Assembly (NCBI GenBank): GCA_030065755.1
Contig: JASJDA010000003.1
Coordinates: forward strand, 27,541 to 91,540
Source of the DNA: Prochloraceae cyanobacterium
GTDB lineage: Bacteria; Cyanobacteriota; Cyanobacteriia; Cyanobacteriales; JASJDA01
Reading direction: 5' to 3'
DNA: 64,000 nt
Part shown: positions 42,093 through 51,254 of the stretch, piece after piece
Layout of the letters: each line of letters begins with the position of its first letter
Position numbering within the stretch: the first letter of the stretch is position 1
Notes under the pieces: model-generated
The model's database searches: none
What the model saw: the letters and a program-made list of their open reading frames with translations, nothing else
Told to the model about the DNA's origin: nothing
Program-made: the position numbers and the translations under genes

Positions 42093-45000
42093 ATGATTCC
42101 ACTGCAGTTAACTCTGAAAAACTTCCTCAGCTATCGCCAAGCCAATCTAGATTTTCGCGAACTTCATACAGCCTGTATTTGCGGTGCTAACGGTGCGGGA
42201 AAGTCTTCTTTGCTAGAAGCAATTACTTGGGTAATTTGGGGAGAATGTCGTGCAGCCACAGAAGATGATGTCATTCACGCGGGAGAGAAAAATGTCAGGG
42301 TAGATTTTGAATTTATTTGTAACGAGCAAATCTATCGCATTATTCGCTCTCGTCCCAGAGGTAAAAGTACTTCGGTAGAATTTCAAATACAAACAGAGTC
42401 CGATCGATTTCTTTCTCTGACAGCAAAAGGCTTGCGCGCTACCCAACAAAAGATTATCTGCGATTTGAAATTAGATTACGATACTTTTATTAATTCTGCT
42501 TATTTGCGTCAGGGAAGAGCAGATGAATTTATGCTGCGTCGTCCTAACGAAAGAAAACAAGTCTTAGCTAACCTGCTCAAACTCGATCGCTACGAAGAGT
42601 TAGCAACTAAAGCTAAAGATGTCTCGAAACAATATAAGGGAAAAGCAGACCAGTTAGAATTGAGTTTGCAACCGCTAAAAGAACAACTGGCAAAAAAAAC
42701 AGCGATCGCCACCGAAAAAACTAACCTGGAAACAGAATTAACTAATACCACTCGACAACAAGAAAGCGATCGCCAACAACTCCAGAGTTTACAAGAAATA
42801 GAACATCAGCGAAAAACCTGGCAACAACAGCTAAGCTGGCAACAGACACAATATCAAAATCTCACTCAAGAGTGCGATCGCATCGTTCGAGAACAATCTT
42901 CAGCCAACACCAAACTTACAAACTTACAAAAGAGACTCGATCGAGAATCAGAAATTACTGCTGGATATGAAAACCTACTGCGCTTACAACAAGAAGAACA
43001 AACCCTCGCAGAAAAATTTCAAGCTTTTCAGGACGCACAACAGCAAAAACAACAACTAACTCAGCAACTCGATCGACAAGTCAATGAAATAAATCTGCAA
43101 ATTCGCCAAACCCAAACTCGTTTAGAAACAGTCCAACAAGAAGACAGACAAATGCAAGAAGTCGTCAAAGGGGACGGGGAAGTACGATCGGCTCTAGAAA
43201 AACTATACCAATGTCGCCAGCGGATCGCCGAGTTCGATCGACTGCAACATCAAGTTTCCCCTCTATTAAAAAGACGCAGCGAATTGCAAACACAAATAGA
43301 AACAGCAAAAGCGCGACTGACAGCGAAATTAGAACAATTAAAGGACTCACAAGCCAAATTATCCAAAGCATTGGAACAAATTCCCCAGATGCGACAAGCA
43401 GCGCTTGCGGTTGATGCAGAAATTGGGGAGTTAGATAAAAAACAGGTTCGTCAAAAGTACGTTGAGGAAAAAGAGTTAGAAAATAGCAATTTAAAAGAGA
43501 GATTACAGGCAAATCAGAGAATTTATCAAGAGCAATGCCAACAATTGCAGAAGAAACTGGAAATGTTAGCTAAACCAGAAGCAGTTTGTCCTTTGTGCCA
43601 ACAGGGACTTGACGAACACTATCGCCACCAAGTTGTTGAGAAAACCGAAAAACAACTCGAAGAAATTCAAGAGTATATTTGGGAAATTCGCGAGAGACTG
43701 GCGAGTTGCGAGCGCGAACTTCAGACTTTACGAAATGAATACTCTCAAATATCCGAGCAATTAGGAGAATATAAAAATTTACAGCAACAATTAGGACAAT
43801 TAGAAGCAAAATTAGAAGCAACAGGGGAGATATATACTCAACTGCAACAAATTAACACAGAAACAGAACAAATAGAGCGATCGCTTGGGGGAGAAAATTA
43901 TGCGCGAGATTTACATTTAGAGTTAAAAAAACTCGACGAGCAACTGGCGCACCTCAATTATGACGAAAAAACTCACGCTCTAGTTCGGGGACAAGAGAAA
44001 CGCTGGCGCTGGGCGGAAATTAAACAAGCTAAAATTGAAGAAGCTAAACGCCGTCTATTGTCAATAAACGCTCAAAAACCAGAATTAGAAGCAAAAATTA
44101 GCAATTTAAAAGCTTCTATTACTCAGTTACGGGACAATTCCCCCATTCAGCAACAAATAGAGAGGCTCGATCGCTACATTGCTGAATTAGGTTACGATCG
44201 CGCCAACCACAACCAAATTATCGCCTTAACTCGTCAAGCACAACAGTGGCAATTATCCCATCAAGAATTGGTACGAGCAAAGCAAGAATATCCCGAGGTA
44301 CTAGGATTACATCAGCAGCTAGAAGTTAGATTACAACAGCGCCTTAAAGATAAAGAAGAAATAAAAGAACAACTCGATCGCGCTGCTGCACAAATGGAAG
44401 CGATCGCAGACAGTCGAGAAAAAATCGATCGTCTAGAAGAGCAAATTTATTCTAGACGCAAGAAACTAGACGAATTAATTGCCAGACAAGGAAGACTCGA
44501 CGAGCAACTGAAGCAATTAGAAATCCTACAAATTCAATATGAAGATAGCGAACATCAGTTAAAAGATGTACGCAAAAAGTATCGAGTTTACCAGGAATTA
44601 GCTCAAGCTTTTGGTAAAAATGGCATCCAAGCTTTGACGATCGAGAATGTGTTACCTCAATTAGAAGCCGAAGCAAATCAAATATTAGCACGACTAACAG
44701 GAAATCAATTTCACATACAATTTGTGACCCAAAAAGCAGGGCGATCGAGTCGTTCTAAAAAACAAGTGACTAAATTAATTGATACCCTCGATATTGTAAT
44801 TGCAGATGCGAGGGGAACTCGTCCCTATGAAACTTATTCTGGAGGAGAAGCATTTAGAATTAATTTTTCTATTCGTTTAGCATTAGCAAGGTTATTAGTG
44901 CAGCGTGCGGGGACATCTTTACAAATGCTGATTATTGATGAAGGTTTTGGTACTCAAGATGTAGAAGGATGCGAGCGGTTAATTGCAGCAATTAATGCTA

Positions 45001-45122
45001 TTGCTGCTGATTTTAGCTGTATTTTAACTGTTACTCACATGCGTCAATTTAAAGAAGCTTTTCAAACTCGTATAGAAGTTAGTAAAACCGAGCAGGGTTC
45101 GCAGTTAAAATTATCGAATTGA
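42093..45122 (+). CDS. sbcC: Exonuclease SbcC (Rad50-like ATPase)
   Basis: 1009 residues. Walker A is CGANGAGKSSLLEAITW (residues 31-38 core). Two long Gln/Glu-rich coiled coils (~180-480 and ~520-830) flank the zinc hook CPLCQQG (Cys499/Cys502). The ABC signature is TYSGGEAFRINFSIRLALAR (~914-933); Walker B is LIIDEGFGTQD (~948). With SbcD it forms the nuclease complex that opens DNA hairpins and palindromes and processes blocked ends. sbcD is not adjacent. Start ATG at 42093 gives the standard LTLKNFLSY opening. Its presence may be relevant to the many perfect palindromes in this genome. Confidence 0.93.
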   Translation: MIPLQLTLKNFLSYRQANLDFRELHTACICGANGAGKSSLLEAITWVIWGECRAATEDDVIHAGEKNVRVDFEFICNEQIYRIIRSRPRGKSTSVEFQIQTESDRFLSLTAKGLRATQQKIICDLKLDYDTFINSAYLRQGRADEFMLRRPNERKQVLANLLKLDRYEELATKAKDVSKQYKGKADQLELSLQPLKEQLAKKTAIATEKTNLETELTNTTRQQESDRQQLQSLQEIEHQRKTWQQQLSWQQTQYQNLTQECDRIVREQSSANTKLTNLQKRLDRESEITAGYENLLRLQQEEQTLAEKFQAFQDAQQQKQQLTQQLDRQVNEINLQIRQTQTRLETVQQEDRQMQEVVKGDGEVRSALEKLYQCRQRIAEFDRLQHQVSPLLKRRSELQTQIETAKARLTAKLEQLKDSQAKLSKALEQIPQMRQAALAVDAEIGELDKKQVRQKYVEEKELENSNLKERLQANQRIYQEQCQQLQKKLEMLAKPEAVCPLCQQGLDEHYRHQVVEKTEKQLEEIQEYIWEIRERLASCERELQTLRNEYSQISEQLGEYKNLQQQLGQLEAKLEATGEIYTQLQQINTETEQIERSLGGENYARDLHLELKKLDEQLAHLNYDEKTHALVRGQEKRWRWAEIKQAKIEEAKRRLLSINAQKPELEAKISNLKASITQLRDNSPIQQQIERLDRYIAELGYDRANHNQIIALTRQAQQWQLSHQELVRAKQEYPEVLGLHQQLEVRLQQRLKDKEEIKEQLDRAAAQMEAIADSREKIDRLEEQIYSRRKKLDELIARQGRLDEQLKQLEILQIQYEDSEHQLKDVRKKYRVYQELAQAFGKNGIQALTIENVLPQLEAEANQILARLTGNQFHIQFVTQKAGRSSRSKKQVTKLIDTLDIVIADARGTRPYETYSGGEAFRINFSIRLALARLLVQRAGTSLQMLIIDEGFGTQDVEGCERLIAAINAIAADFSCILTVTHMRQFKEAFQTRIEVSKTEQGSQLKLSN

Positions 45123-45339
45123 TGTTTTATATTTGCTATCGATCGCGATTGCGGAGAAAGGAGCGAAATATAGTTATCAATAAATCGAGGAGACGGGGAG
45201 ACTTTGGGAAGAGTTTTCTGAAGGATAAATTATTTTTGCTGCATCCAACTCTCTCCCTGTCTCCCTGTCCCCTAATCCCCCAGTATCCTCGATCGAGAAT
45301 TAATTAAACGGACTTACTATTAGGAATTCTCTACTGTTA

Positions 45340-45747
45340 TTAAATTTTTTCTATTGCATCCATAATTTTTTTATAAGCAACTGTATTTCCTTGTTGTTGA
45401 GAAATTTGTGCTGCTGTTTGTAAATCATTAATGGCTTTTTGCTTATCTCCCAACTCTATCCAAATCATTCCTCTACTAAAGTAAGCATCAGCATAATTAG
45501 GATTAATTTCTATGGCTTTGTTGTAATCAGTTAGAGCTGATTCCCATTTTTTCTGATTGTAGTAAGCATTGCCGAGACTGTAATAAGTTTCGGCATCGTT
45601 AAGATGAATATTGAGTAATTGTTTTTCTCGTGTTATATCCTGAGAAAAATCTTTTTGGGCAACAGCTTTAGTAGGGATAAAAGTATTTGCTATCACAGGC
45701 ATTGAAATACCTATGGTTGCCATTATGACTAGCCTTTTCAACTTCAT
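45340..45747 (-). CDS. Small TPR-repeat secreted protein
   Basis: 135 residues. Signal peptide (RLVIMATIGISMPVIANTF, then IPTKAVAQ), then about two and a half tetratricopeptide units: AETYYSLGNAYYNQKKWESA, ALTDYNKAIEINPNYADAYF and SRGMIWIELGDKQKAINDLQ. TPRs mediate protein-protein contacts; the location is probably periplasmic. No partner gene is evident: sbcC is convergent and the other side is non-coding. Confidence 0.8.
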   Translation of the reverse strand: MKLKRLVIMATIGISMPVIANTFIPTKAVAQKDFSQDITREKQLLNIHLNDAETYYSLGNAYYNQKKWESALTDYNKAIEINPNYADAYFSRGMIWIELGDKQKAINDLQTAAQISQQQGNTVAYKKIMDAIEKI

Positions 45748-46438
45748 ATTTTCTCTCGGTTTTATTTTTTTAATTTTGGATACTTCGACAAAATTTTAAA
45801 ATTCGCTATCTTGTCAATACTTTATCTCTCCTTTAAAAATAGGTAAGCGATCGCTTTAAAAGTATCTTGGTGAGTTTTGTCACACACTTTGATGGATTTT
45901 GATACCTATTAAAATAATTTAATTAATATTTAAAAAAATTGGGAGAGAATAGATGGCGATCGCGGTGGTTCTCCCCGTGCAAGAGTCCCAGCAGTCCTAA
46001 AAACCTTTGGAAAACAGCACGGGAGTGCTGGAGGAACTCGTGCGCACCTACTGCACAAGTCAAGAAACCGATTGGGGATTTTGTGGTTCTATCAAAAAAA
46101 CTCATGTTGATTACGGAACTATTAAACCCTGTAACCCTTGTTTAATAAGAGTTTTAGCGCTTCGACCGCCACTTGTTATGATAAATGCCGTAGTAAAAGA
46201 CTCAAAACTTTTTTATCCGATCGGGCTTTTAGAGTATGATTTCTAACAGTTTTACATGACAGGTTTGGTATAACCTATTTTGTATTTACAAATAAGAGGG
46301 ACAGAAATTGCGTTTTTGTGCAATTGACCTAACTTAAAATTGCAATTAAATAGGCACAAACAGTGAAGACGTTGTGTTCAAACAACAGTTATTCTATAGA
46401 CAAATAACAAAGTTAGTGTCAGCTAAAAAAACAATCAA
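45748..46438. other. 690-bp stretch with no supported gene
   Basis: AT-rich except for a GC-richer block at about 45945-46080 (CACGGGAGTGCTGGAGGAACT and CGTGCGCACCTACTGCACAA) that looks like an interspersed repeat or insertion relic. Overlapping short ORFs there (45939-46145, 46007-46246) share no start signals and no family pattern. Confidence 0.5.
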
Positions 46439-46684
46439 ATGTCCACTAATTCTTCTAAAATAAAGTTAAAACTATTAAGATTATTCGTTTTTTGTAAATT
46501 AAATTATATCAGTATATTATATCAAACATTTGCCTTAGCTGCTTGGTCAACAGCTATTATTTTCATCATTTCAGATAGTATCAATAACTCACTTTTACCA
46601 CATAACCATTGGCTGAGGTATAGACTATTTGATGTTAATCATCAACAGCACCTTCAGATAAATGACTCAATTAGCCAATATTGA
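46439..46684 (+). CDS. Small hypothetical membrane protein
   Basis: 81 residues, not recognised. One hydrophobic segment (YQTFALAAWSTAIIFIISDS), a basic N-terminus and a polar C-terminus. The hydrophobic segment resembles that of the small protein at 25651-25905 (STAIIFxIS, then N/D-rich). No clear ribosome site. Could be a genuine small protein or chance. Confidence 0.35.
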   Translation: MSTNSSKIKLKLLRLFVFCKLNYISILYQTFALAAWSTAIIFIISDSINNSLLPHNHWLRYRLFDVNHQQHLQINDSISQY

Positions 46685-47056
46685 AGTCCAAAATCTTAAT
46701 CATTTAGGAATAGTAGAAATAATAAATAAACAATAAAAATTACTTCAATTGTAAATTTGCTTAATTTATTTATTTAATAAGGAAAGAAAATGAAGGGCAA
46801 AAAGTGCTGCTTGAGTGCGATCGCGCAGACCCAATCTACTGAAAATATTTGTAACGTGGCTTGAGCTGTGATAGGTATTCCCAAAAGCCTTTGCTGATGG
46901 GGTAAAGAGCTGCTTAGTTCAGCCGAGGTCGGTCAAAGAACATTTTGAGATCTGAAAAGAGGTGACCTTCTCCCCAACCTGCGCACTTCGCTTGGACGGG
47001 GCTTCATCCCTTGCGATATGAGCTGTCCACAGCAAGAAATTACTCGATATAAGTCT
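46685..47056. other. Stretch of gene debris between a small ORF and the hydrolase gene
   Basis: It contains a LuxR-domain remnant (46766-46918, minus) and, at 46967-47011, a sequence with separated CCCC and CGGGGCTTC arms like the ends of IS605-type elements. No intact gene. Confidence 0.55.
46766..46918 (-). pseudogene. Remnant of a LuxR/NarL-type HTH domain
   Basis: The minus-strand reading frame before the TAA at 46766-46768 encodes about 50 residues. SSHVTNIFSRLGLRDRTQAA then LFALHFL matches the recognition helix and C-terminal helix of NarL/FixJ-type regulators (V-x-x-HV-x-N-I-x-x-K/R-L-x-x-x-DRTQA). The frame is closed by a stop just upstream, with no receiver domain and no start codon. 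It is therefore the 3' end of a decayed response regulator. Confidence 0.7.
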
Positions 47057-47875
47057 TTAAGCAAGAGCAAAATAACTTTTTTGGTAGGGATCGATTTCTA
47101 GAAAATTTTTGGCTTTGATAATTTTATAAAGACTGATATCTCTTTCTAGCAGACAAGTGTGACCGCTAGATGGAAGTACTACCATTTGACCTTGAGGAAG
47201 AATATTGACCAGACGTTTGGCTTCTCGGACAGAAGGTAATATTCCATCTCTGGCACTAGCTAATATTAATACTGGAAGTTTCAGTGCATTTAACAAGCGC
47301 TCTTCGAGGATAAAATCTGCCAGTAAAGACAGTCGCCAAGAAGCGGTTTGTGAGGGTATTGACTTCATCGCCTCTAATAAAGCTCGTTGCTCGCTCTTTT
47401 TTAATCGTTCTAGAGCTGCTATGAAAGGCAACAACCCTAAAGTAACTCCTTGATATAGAGAATCTGGCATCCAGCTAACTAAATGCTCTCCCCAACCTAG
47501 TAAGGGCTGTTGTTTGAAGCAAGATGCTGGGTTAATCAAAATAATTCGGTTAAATATTTGGGGCGATCTCCTAGCTATTTCGATAGCCAAACAGCCTCCA
47601 AAAGATTCTCCACACAGATATACAAAACGCTGAGATTTCTTTTCTAGTTCGGCTTTAATCAGCTCTAAAACTCTTTCTGCAAGCGCGTTCCAATCGCTTA
47701 AGTTTTTTCGCCCGATCGCTAAACAGCGAATGTCGAAGCATTTCTCCAAACTATGAGCTTGAGTATATAGCAGTTTACCAGTGCCGTCCATCCCTGGCAA
47801 AAATACAAACAAGGGGAGATCGGGCTGAATTGGTTTTGGAGTTAAAAAACAAAGATCGCTTTGAATTGCTGGCAT
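47057..47875 (-). CDS. Alpha/beta hydrolase
   Basis: 272 residues. The oxyanion region FLPGMDGTGKLL, nucleophile elbow CGESFGGCLA (Ser), acid around LASARDGILP (Asp) and catalytic His in SSGHTCLLE complete the triad. GMDGTG near the N-terminus is like the hydrolase half of plant phytyl-ester synthase/esterase-lipase-thioesterase proteins. The upstream neighbour on the same strand is a PlsC-type acyltransferase, the other half of those plant fusions. Likely role: acyl-ester or thioester hydrolysis or transfer at membranes or lipid droplets (inference). No signal peptide. Confidence 0.82.
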   Translation of the reverse strand: MPAIQSDLCFLTPKPIQPDLPLFVFLPGMDGTGKLLYTQAHSLEKCFDIRCLAIGRKNLSDWNALAERVLELIKAELEKKSQRFVYLCGESFGGCLAIEIARRSPQIFNRIILINPASCFKQQPLLGWGEHLVSWMPDSLYQGVTLGLLPFIAALERLKKSEQRALLEAMKSIPSQTASWRLSLLADFILEERLLNALKLPVLILASARDGILPSVREAKRLVNILPQGQMVVLPSSGHTCLLERDISLYKIIKAKNFLEIDPYQKSYFALA

Positions 47876-47983
47876 TTGGATATTCAGTAATTATTTCGCG
47901 CTGGTTTGGGACAATCGGACGCGGGAGAGAGTAAAACAAGGTTATTTACAGCCTACACGATGGAGTAAACCGACTCCTGTGAG

Positions 47984-48718
47984 TTAGGTCAAATAACGAT
48001 TGCATCCCCAAGTAACTAAGGTAGAAATTTCCTGCTGACAATATGCGGTTATCTCTTCAATCGTTTTTTTCGCTTGTTTTCCTCGATACTGCTGTTTGTC
48101 TTTTTCTGTAATCCAATAGGGACGACCGATCGCCACATTGACGCGATTGTAAAAGACCATCGGATGCAATCCCGAACGATCGAATAGGGGTTCTTTGGGG
48201 TCAAATAACCGCAAAAATCTAATTGGCAATCCTTGTTCTATTGTTTCTTCTACTGAGGCGATCGCCACGGGTAATATAGCTAGATTGGGTAGAGGTGTCC
48301 TCAAAGCTAAATGAGCAAATCCGCGCTCGAACTTGCCTACTTCTGTTGGCTTGGTTAAATTTAGCATTGGTTCCCCTCCTTCGGGAAATATGCCTACCCA
48401 CTGTTGGACTTTGAGTAGGTTAGTTGCTTGCTTAAAAAAATGCTGCTTTCGTTGTTGTGGTTTTTCCAGTGGAAAACACCCCAGCAAATCCACAATTTCT
48501 CGCATTATTGGCACTTGACCCATATAGTGATGGCAAGCAAAACGAACCTTACCCTCTAAAACAGCGATCGTAATAAAAGCATCCATAGCACTGCGATGAT
48601 TGGTTATGACGATCGCAGGGGTTTCTTGGGGAATTCGATCTCGGTGGTAAACGAATACCTTGGTTCCCATTATTTCTAACAGGGATTGAGACATTAACAA
48701 TGAAGTTTTAGGAAACAT
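47984..48718 (-). CDS. 1-acyl-glycerol-3-phosphate acyltransferase-like (PlsC family)
   Basis: 244 residues. NHRSAMDAFIT is the catalytic H-x4-D motif; GIFPEGGEPM is the substrate-binding block (FPEG). PAIVIT precedes the catalytic block. The family transfers acyl chains to lysophosphatidate or other alcohols. The adjacent alpha/beta hydrolase (108 nt downstream, same strand) suggests a joint role like the two-domain phytyl-ester/diacylglycerol acyltransferases of chloroplasts. This may therefore not be the housekeeping phospholipid enzyme. Start ATG at 48718. Confidence 0.82.
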   Translation of the reverse strand: MFPKTSLLMSQSLLEIMGTKVFVYHRDRIPQETPAIVITNHRSAMDAFITIAVLEGKVRFACHHYMGQVPIMREIVDLLGCFPLEKPQQRKQHFFKQATNLLKVQQWVGIFPEGGEPMLNLTKPTEVGKFERGFAHLALRTPLPNLAILPVAIASVEETIEQGLPIRFLRLFDPKEPLFDRSGLHPMVFYNRVNVAIGRPYWITEKDKQQYRGKQAKKTIEEITAYCQQEISTLVTWGCNRYLT

Positions 48719-48908
48719 GGATCGAAATTGAAATCAGTCAATATAATATTTTTTAGTTTTTCTTAAAAAAAATTAAACTATTTTAATCTAATTTAAAAAT
48801 CGAGAAAAAGAATAATTATGCATGGGTAGCAACTAAAATAGTAATCCAAAGCAATAATTTTTCGAGCGAGCAATAATCTAGATAGATTTGAGTCGTTCCA
48901 TTTGTTAG

Positions 48909-50525
48909 ATGAGCAATAATCCAACCAAACAAAAATTTGCCTTAACCACCCCTCTGTACTATGTTAACGCTTTACCCCATATTGGTAGCGCTTATCCTAC
49001 AATGGCTGCAGATGCCCTCGCTCGCTTTAAGAGACTCCAAGGACATTCAGTATTATTTATCACTGGTACAGACGAACACGGACAAAAAATCCAGCGATCG
49101 GCAGAAGCTAATGGATTGGATCCTCAAGAACATTGCGATCGAATAGTTGCCAATTTTGACGCTCTCTGGCACAAACTTAACATACAATACGATCGCTTCA
49201 GTCGTACCACATCAGAACGTCACCACGCGATCGTCCGAGAATTTTTCGAGCGAGTTAAGGCTAGTGGAGATATTTACCTCGATCGTCAACAAGGTTGGTA
49301 TTGTGTTGCTTGCGAAGAATTTAAAGAAAAACGAGAATTAGTTGAAGGCGGTTATTGTGGGATCCACACCAACAAAAAAGCCGAGTGGAGAGATGAAGAA
49401 AATTACTTTTTCAAGCTGTCGAAATACCAACAAAAATTAGAAGACCTCTACGCCAAACAACCCGATTTTATTCAACCAGAAACTCGTCGAAACGAAGTAC
49501 TTAGTTTCGTCAGTCAGGGACTCAAAGACTTCTCCATCTCTCGCGTTAATTTAGAGTGGGGATTTCCCATACCTAGCGATCCCCAACACACAATATATGT
49601 ATGGTTTGACGCTCTTTTAGGTTACGTTACTGCCTTAGTTCCTCCAGAACAAGAACCAACTTTAGAAAATGCTTTATCTCAATGGTGGCCCATAAATTTA
49701 CACTTGATCGGTAAAGATATTTTGCGCTTTCACGCAGTGTATTGGCCGGCTATGTTATTGTCAGCAGAAATACCATTGCCAGAACGGGTATTTGCTCACG
49801 GATACCTCACCAAAGACGGTCAGAAAATGGGTAAAAGTTTAGGCAATACCATCGATCCTTTTGCTTTAGTCGATCGTTATGGTGCTGATGCAATTCGTTA
49901 CTATTTTCTCAAAGAAATAGAGTTGGGAAGGGATGGAGATTTTAACGAAACTAGATTTGTTAATGTTCTTAATGCCGATATAGCTAACGACTTAGGTAAT
50001 TTGCTCAATCGCACCGTCAATATGGTCATAAAATATTGCAAAGGTTCTTTGCCAAAGTTAACGGCAGAAGATATTCCCAATGAAAATCCCTTAAAAATTA
50101 TTGGTTTGGAATTGGGAAAACGGGCAAGCAAAGCTTACGAATCATTACGTTTAGATCTTTCTTGTGAAGAGATATTGACCCTGGTTCGTGCTAGCAATAA
50201 ATATATAGACGAAACCGCACCTTGGAGTTTAAACAAACAAGGTAAGAAAACCGAAGTCGAACGAGTGTTGTATGCTGTTCTAGAATCCATCAGACTTTCA
50301 GCTTATTTACTATCTCCAATTATTCCCAATCTCAGCACCGATATTTACCAACAACTCGGCTTTTCTATAGATTTTAACGATCGCAACTCTAAGGACTATT
50401 CAAGTGTATTCGAGCAGCATTCTCAATGGGGTAATCTACCTGCTAATCAAAATTTAAATAAGCCCAGACCAATTTTTGCTAAATTGGAACAACCCGAAAA
50501 GGAGGATAAGTCAGTCCCATTGTAA
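48909..50525 (+). CDS. metG: Methionyl-tRNA synthetase
   Basis: 538 residues. TTPLYYVNALPHIGSAYPTM contains the HIGH-type motif (HIGS). FITGTDEHGQKI follows; KDGQKMGKSLGN is the KMSKS loop (as KMGKS). WFDALLGYVT and the C-terminal anticodon-binding helical domain (DETAPWSL) are present. It charges tRNA-Met. Length fits the short MetG form without a C-terminal dimerisation (EMAP-like) domain. Divergent from the plsC-like gene; a LabA-like gene follows 101 nt downstream. Confidence 0.97.
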   Translation: MSNNPTKQKFALTTPLYYVNALPHIGSAYPTMAADALARFKRLQGHSVLFITGTDEHGQKIQRSAEANGLDPQEHCDRIVANFDALWHKLNIQYDRFSRTTSERHHAIVREFFERVKASGDIYLDRQQGWYCVACEEFKEKRELVEGGYCGIHTNKKAEWRDEENYFFKLSKYQQKLEDLYAKQPDFIQPETRRNEVLSFVSQGLKDFSISRVNLEWGFPIPSDPQHTIYVWFDALLGYVTALVPPEQEPTLENALSQWWPINLHLIGKDILRFHAVYWPAMLLSAEIPLPERVFAHGYLTKDGQKMGKSLGNTIDPFALVDRYGADAIRYYFLKEIELGRDGDFNETRFVNVLNADIANDLGNLLNRTVNMVIKYCKGSLPKLTAEDIPNENPLKIIGLELGKRASKAYESLRLDLSCEEILTLVRASNKYIDETAPWSLNKQGKKTEVERVLYAVLESIRLSAYLLSPIIPNLSTDIYQQLGFSIDFNDRNSKDYSSVFEQHSQWGNLPANQNLNKPRPIFAKLEQPEKEDKSVPL

Positions 50526-50626
50526 ATTAAGCAAAAGAAAATAAGTAATTAAAGGTAGATTGAATTCAATTGGAGGTAAAAAGAGAGGTAGAAGATTTTA
50601 ATTATAATAAATGAGGCATAAGAAAA

Positions 50627-51238
50627 ATGTTCGATCATTACGATACCGACTCGGTATTTACACCCGAACAAGTGCTAGAAAATCGCGGTCGGGTAGCAAT
50701 CTTCATTGACGGCTCAAATTTGTTTTACGCGGCGCTACAGTTAGGAGTAGAAATAGACTATACTAAACTGCTTTATCGCTTGACAGGAGGCTCGAAATTG
50801 CTGCGAGCTTTCTTTTACACTGGAGTTGACCCTACTAATGAAAAGCAGCAAGGGTTTCTTCTCTGGATGCGTCGTAACGGGTACAGAGTGATTTCTAAAG
50901 ATCTGGTGCAATTACCCGATGGTTCCAAAAAAGCTAATTTGGATGTAGAAATTGCCGTAGATTTGATGGCGCTAGTTAGCTCATACGATACAGCAGTTTT
51001 AGTTAGTGGGGATGGAGATTTAGCCTATGCTGTGAATGCTGTCAGTTATCGCGGCGCTAGAGTAGAAGTAGTGAGCTTGCGATCGATGACTAGCGACAGT
51101 TTGATTAACGTTGCCGATCGCTATATCGATCTCGACCAAATCAAAGAAGATATCCAAAAATCTTCTAAATCCCACCATCCTTGTCCTAGTTTTCCAGGTT
51201 TTCACCTGTTAGATGAAGAAAGAAGGTCAGAAACCTAA
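50627..51238 (+). CDS. NYN-domain protein, LabA-like
   Basis: 203 residues. VAIFIDGSNLFYAALQLGVE gives the first acidic NYN motif (Asp), DVEIAVDLMALVSSYDTAVL the second, and VSGDGDLAYAVNAV the third, forming a PIN-like metal-binding site. The family is named after LabA, a Synechococcus clock-output factor, but most members are general NYN putative RNases, and clock function is not implied. The N-terminus MFDHYDTDSVFTPEQV is conserved among cyanobacterial homologues (from memory). Overlaps the longest form of lptC by 26 nt; the two are probably co-transcribed. Confidence 0.85.
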   Translation: MFDHYDTDSVFTPEQVLENRGRVAIFIDGSNLFYAALQLGVEIDYTKLLYRLTGGSKLLRAFFYTGVDPTNEKQQGFLLWMRRNGYRVISKDLVQLPDGSKKANLDVEIAVDLMALVSSYDTAVLVSGDGDLAYAVNAVSYRGARVEVVSLRSMTSDSLINVADRYIDLDQIKEDIQKSSKSHHPCPSFPGFHLLDEERRSET

Positions 51239-51254
51239 GTCAATTGATGGAGCA

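Noticed and set aside
45939-46246. Two overlapping short ORFs in a GC-richer block
   Set aside because: Neither has a ribosome site, recognisable domain or plausible codon pattern. The block looks like an interspersed repeat.
46967-47011. IS605-type element end with CGGGGCTTC arm
   Set aside because: Only one arm is convincing and no transposase or nuclease gene is attached, so it is mentioned only as possible debris.
50627-51238. LabA-like gene as a circadian clock component
   Set aside because: The NYN/LabA family is broad and no kai genes are here; only family membership is supported.
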